A DNA stretch of 6,541 nt, taken from Actinobacteria bacterium UBA912 (GTDB lineage: Bacteria > Actinomycetota > Coriobacteriia > Anaerosomatales > UBA912). The stretch spans positions 1 to 6,541 of the forward strand of contig DBEG01000144.1 of NCBI GenBank assembly GCA_002293965.1, written 5' to 3'. This document shows, one piece after another, positions 5,133-6,541 of this stretch. A program made the translations under genes and the position numbers. The notes under the pieces were generated by a model. That model did not search any database. It had not been told where the DNA came from and saw only the letters and a program-made list of their open reading frames with translations. Within the stretch, counting starts at the first letter, position 1, and each line of letters starts with the position of its first letter.

Positions 5133-5690
5133 ATGGAGCCGACAAGCACAATCGACAAGATACTATCCGCCACTTCGGACATCGTTGTTCACGAAGGTGT
5201 GCGCTCTTTGACCCTGGAGGCCGTTGCCCTACGGGCAGGCATCAGCAAGGGCGGGCTCCTCTACCACTTCTCCACGAAGCAGGCGCTACTCAGGGCGTTC
5301 CTGTTTCACACCTTCGAGGAGTACGAGGCTCAGATCCAGAGTCGAGCCGAAGAGCTGCCCAAAGGCCCCGGTCGCCTTCTGCAGGCTTCGATCGAGGTCG
5401 CTTTTGATCTCAGTCAGGCATCTGGGCTCGAGTATTTTGGCGCGATTGCCGGCGTCTTCGCCGAGTACCCTGATCTTCTTGACGCCCTTGGAGAGCGCGA
5501 ACAGGCTCTCTACAGGTCAATCCAGGAAGACTCCGCCGATCCAGCGATGGCCACGGTTGTGACTTTGGCGCTTGAGGGTCTGTGGATGGCTGATCTGATG
5601 GGAACCGGCCCGAGCGAAGGGCCTGAGCGTGACGTCCTCCACAAGACCTTGACCGCCCTCGCAAGTGCCCGCCCGAAAGGAACCACATGA
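5133..5690 (+). CDS. TetR/AcrR-family transcriptional repressor
   Basis: A TetR-family repressor of 185 residues, normal for the family. The N-terminal DNA-binding domain covers about residues 6-52, with the helix-turn-helix LEAVALRAGISKGGLLYHFS (28-47). The remainder is a helical ligand-binding and dimer domain that is not conserved enough to name the ligand. No ribosome site precedes ATG 5133, because the operator palindrome fills that space. The start is nevertheless supported by the normal distance to the helix-turn-helix. The stop overlaps the ABC gene by ATGA (5687-5690), so the two are one operon, and the likely job is to release efflux-pump expression when a toxic ligand binds. Codon bias is weaker than in the cbi genes. 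Confidence 0.93.
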   Translation: MEPTSTIDKILSATSDIVVHEGVRSLTLEAVALRAGISKGGLLYHFSTKQALLRAFLFHTFEEYEAQIQSRAEELPKGPGRLLQASIEVAFDLSQASGLEYFGAIAGVFAEYPDLLDALGEREQALYRSIQEDSADPAMATVVTLALEGLWMADLMGTGPSEGPERDVLHKTLTALASARPKGTT

Positions 5691-6541
5691 ACGCGATAAC
5701 AGCAGAGGGGCTCGTGAAGGTCTACCGAAGTCGCGGCAGGGAGGTCCGCGCCCTCGATGGCGTGGACCTGACCGTCAGGCAAGGTGAAGTCCTCGGCCTG
5801 CTCGGCCCTAACGGAGCCGGAAAGACCACGGCGGTGCGCATCCTTGCGACGCTGCTGCGACCCGACGCTGGCCGGGCGACGGTCGCCGGCTTCGATGTGT
5901 GCCGCCAAGCGCAGCAGGTCCGGCGCTCGATCGGCCTTGCCGGGCAGTTCGCCGCTGTCGACGAGAACCTGACCGCACGCGAGAACCTCTGGCTCTTCGG
6001 TCGTCTGTACCAGCTCCCAAAAGCCGAGGTGCGCAAGCGGAGCGCAGAGTTGCTGGCGCAGTTCGACCTGGAGGATGCGGCGGATCGGGTCGTCGTGACG
6101 TACTCAGGCGGCATGCGACGCCGACTGGATCTCGCGAGCGCTCTTATCGGCAGGCCGGGCTTGCTCTTCTTGGATGAGCCCACGACCGGACTCGACCCTC
6201 GCAGTCGCCTGGACCTGTGGAATGTCATGCGCCAACTGGTGCGCGGGGGCACCACTATCCTGCTCACGACGCAGTATCTTGAGGAGGCCGATGAGCTCGC
6301 CGACACCATCGTCGTCATCGATCACGGGCGGGTGATCGCGCGCGGCACCTCCGACGAGCTGAAATCGCAGGTCGGTGGCGAGCGCATCGAGGTCGTCGTC
6401 CACGACCGCGCCGATGTCGCCACCGCACGAGACATCCTTGAGCGCACCGGCTCGGGGCCGGCCACCCTCGACGAGCACACACGCAGGCTCACTCTGCGGT
6501 CCAACGGCGGCACCAAGGCGCTCGTCAGGATCATCGGCGAG
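5687..6541 (+). CDS. DrrA-like ABC exporter ATP-binding protein (3' end outside window)
   Basis: ATPase of an ABC-2 type exporter, of the daunorubicin-resistance (DrrA) kind that drives drug or lipid-like compound efflux with a separate membrane partner. The visible 285 residues include Walker A GPNGAGKTT (40-48), Q-loop Gln87 in LAGQFAAVDENLT (84-96), signature YSGGM (139-143), Walker B LLFLDEP (159-165), and D-loop GLD (168-170). The usual H-loop His is replaced by Gln196 in LTTQYLEEADELAD (193-206), a normal trait of this subfamily. The C-terminal domain from about 230 is incomplete; family members usually reach 300-330 residues. GAAAGGAA (5675-5682) precedes the start. A DrrB-like permease gene should follow beyond the right edge. 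The cargo is unknown. Confidence 0.93.
   Translation, partial: MNAITAEGLVKVYRSRGREVRALDGVDLTVRQGEVLGLLGPNGAGKTTAVRILATLLRPDAGRATVAGFDVCRQAQQVRRSIGLAGQFAAVDENLTARENLWLFGRLYQLPKAEVRKRSAELLAQFDLEDAADRVVVTYSGGMRRRLDLASALIGRPGLLFLDEPTTGLDPRSRLDLWNVMRQLVRGGTTILLTTQYLEEADELADTIVVIDHGRVIARGTSDELKSQVGGERIEVVVHDRADVATARDILERTGSGPATLDEHTRRLTLRSNGGTKALVRIIGE

Noticed and set aside
5722..6318. A 198-codon minus-strand open frame opposite the ABC ATPase.
   Set aside because: The plus strand carries all ATPase motifs; the antisense product is Ser/Arg-rich, as expected of a shadow frame.

Overview
The window is high-GC bacterial chromosome-like DNA. It looks like an anaerobic or facultative high-GC Gram-positive, with Coriobacteriia-type Actinomycetota as my best guess. 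The guess rests on base composition, strong G/C bias at third codon positions, Shine-Dalgarno-led genes, and a cobalt ECF transporter next to a selenium-type LysR/DUF3343 pair. No rRNA, tRNA or other taxonomic marker is present, so the assignment is soft.

Left part (1-2930, minus strand): a compact four-gene metal operon reading leftward, Fur-family repressor - cbiM - cbiQ - cbiO. The cbiM/cbiQ and cbiQ/cbiO pairs overlap by ATGA, and cbiM starts 14 nt after the repressor stop. A near-perfect Fur-type operator lies over the presumed transcription start in front of the repressor, so the repressor probably controls itself and the Co/Ni importer. There is no cbiN. CbiM instead has a long extracytoplasmic loop rich in His and Cys. 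cbiO runs off the left edge.

Middle (2937-4150, plus strand): a divergent LysR-type regulator of the selenium-metabolism-associated kind, followed 9 nt later by a small DUF3343 (putative Se/S carrier-like) gene. Codon usage of the DUF3343 gene changes abruptly about 16 codons before its stop, which suggests a junction with foreign DNA.

Island-like stretch (about 4103-5095): lower GC, with a 10-bp perfect inverted repeat, a possible 39-codon ORF, an AT-rich promoter-like segment, two tandem GC-rich stem-loops, and a single gene for a NYN-domain (PIN-like) ribonuclease. A 19-bp AT-rich perfect palindrome follows that gene.

Right part (5095-6541, plus strand): a TetR-family repressor overlapping by ATGA a DrrA-like ABC exporter ATPase that runs off the right edge. 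A 34-bp almost perfect palindrome sits immediately before the tetR start. It contains a -35/-10 pair placed so that transcription would begin at about the start codon, which suggests a self-repressed, leaderless tetR-efflux operon.
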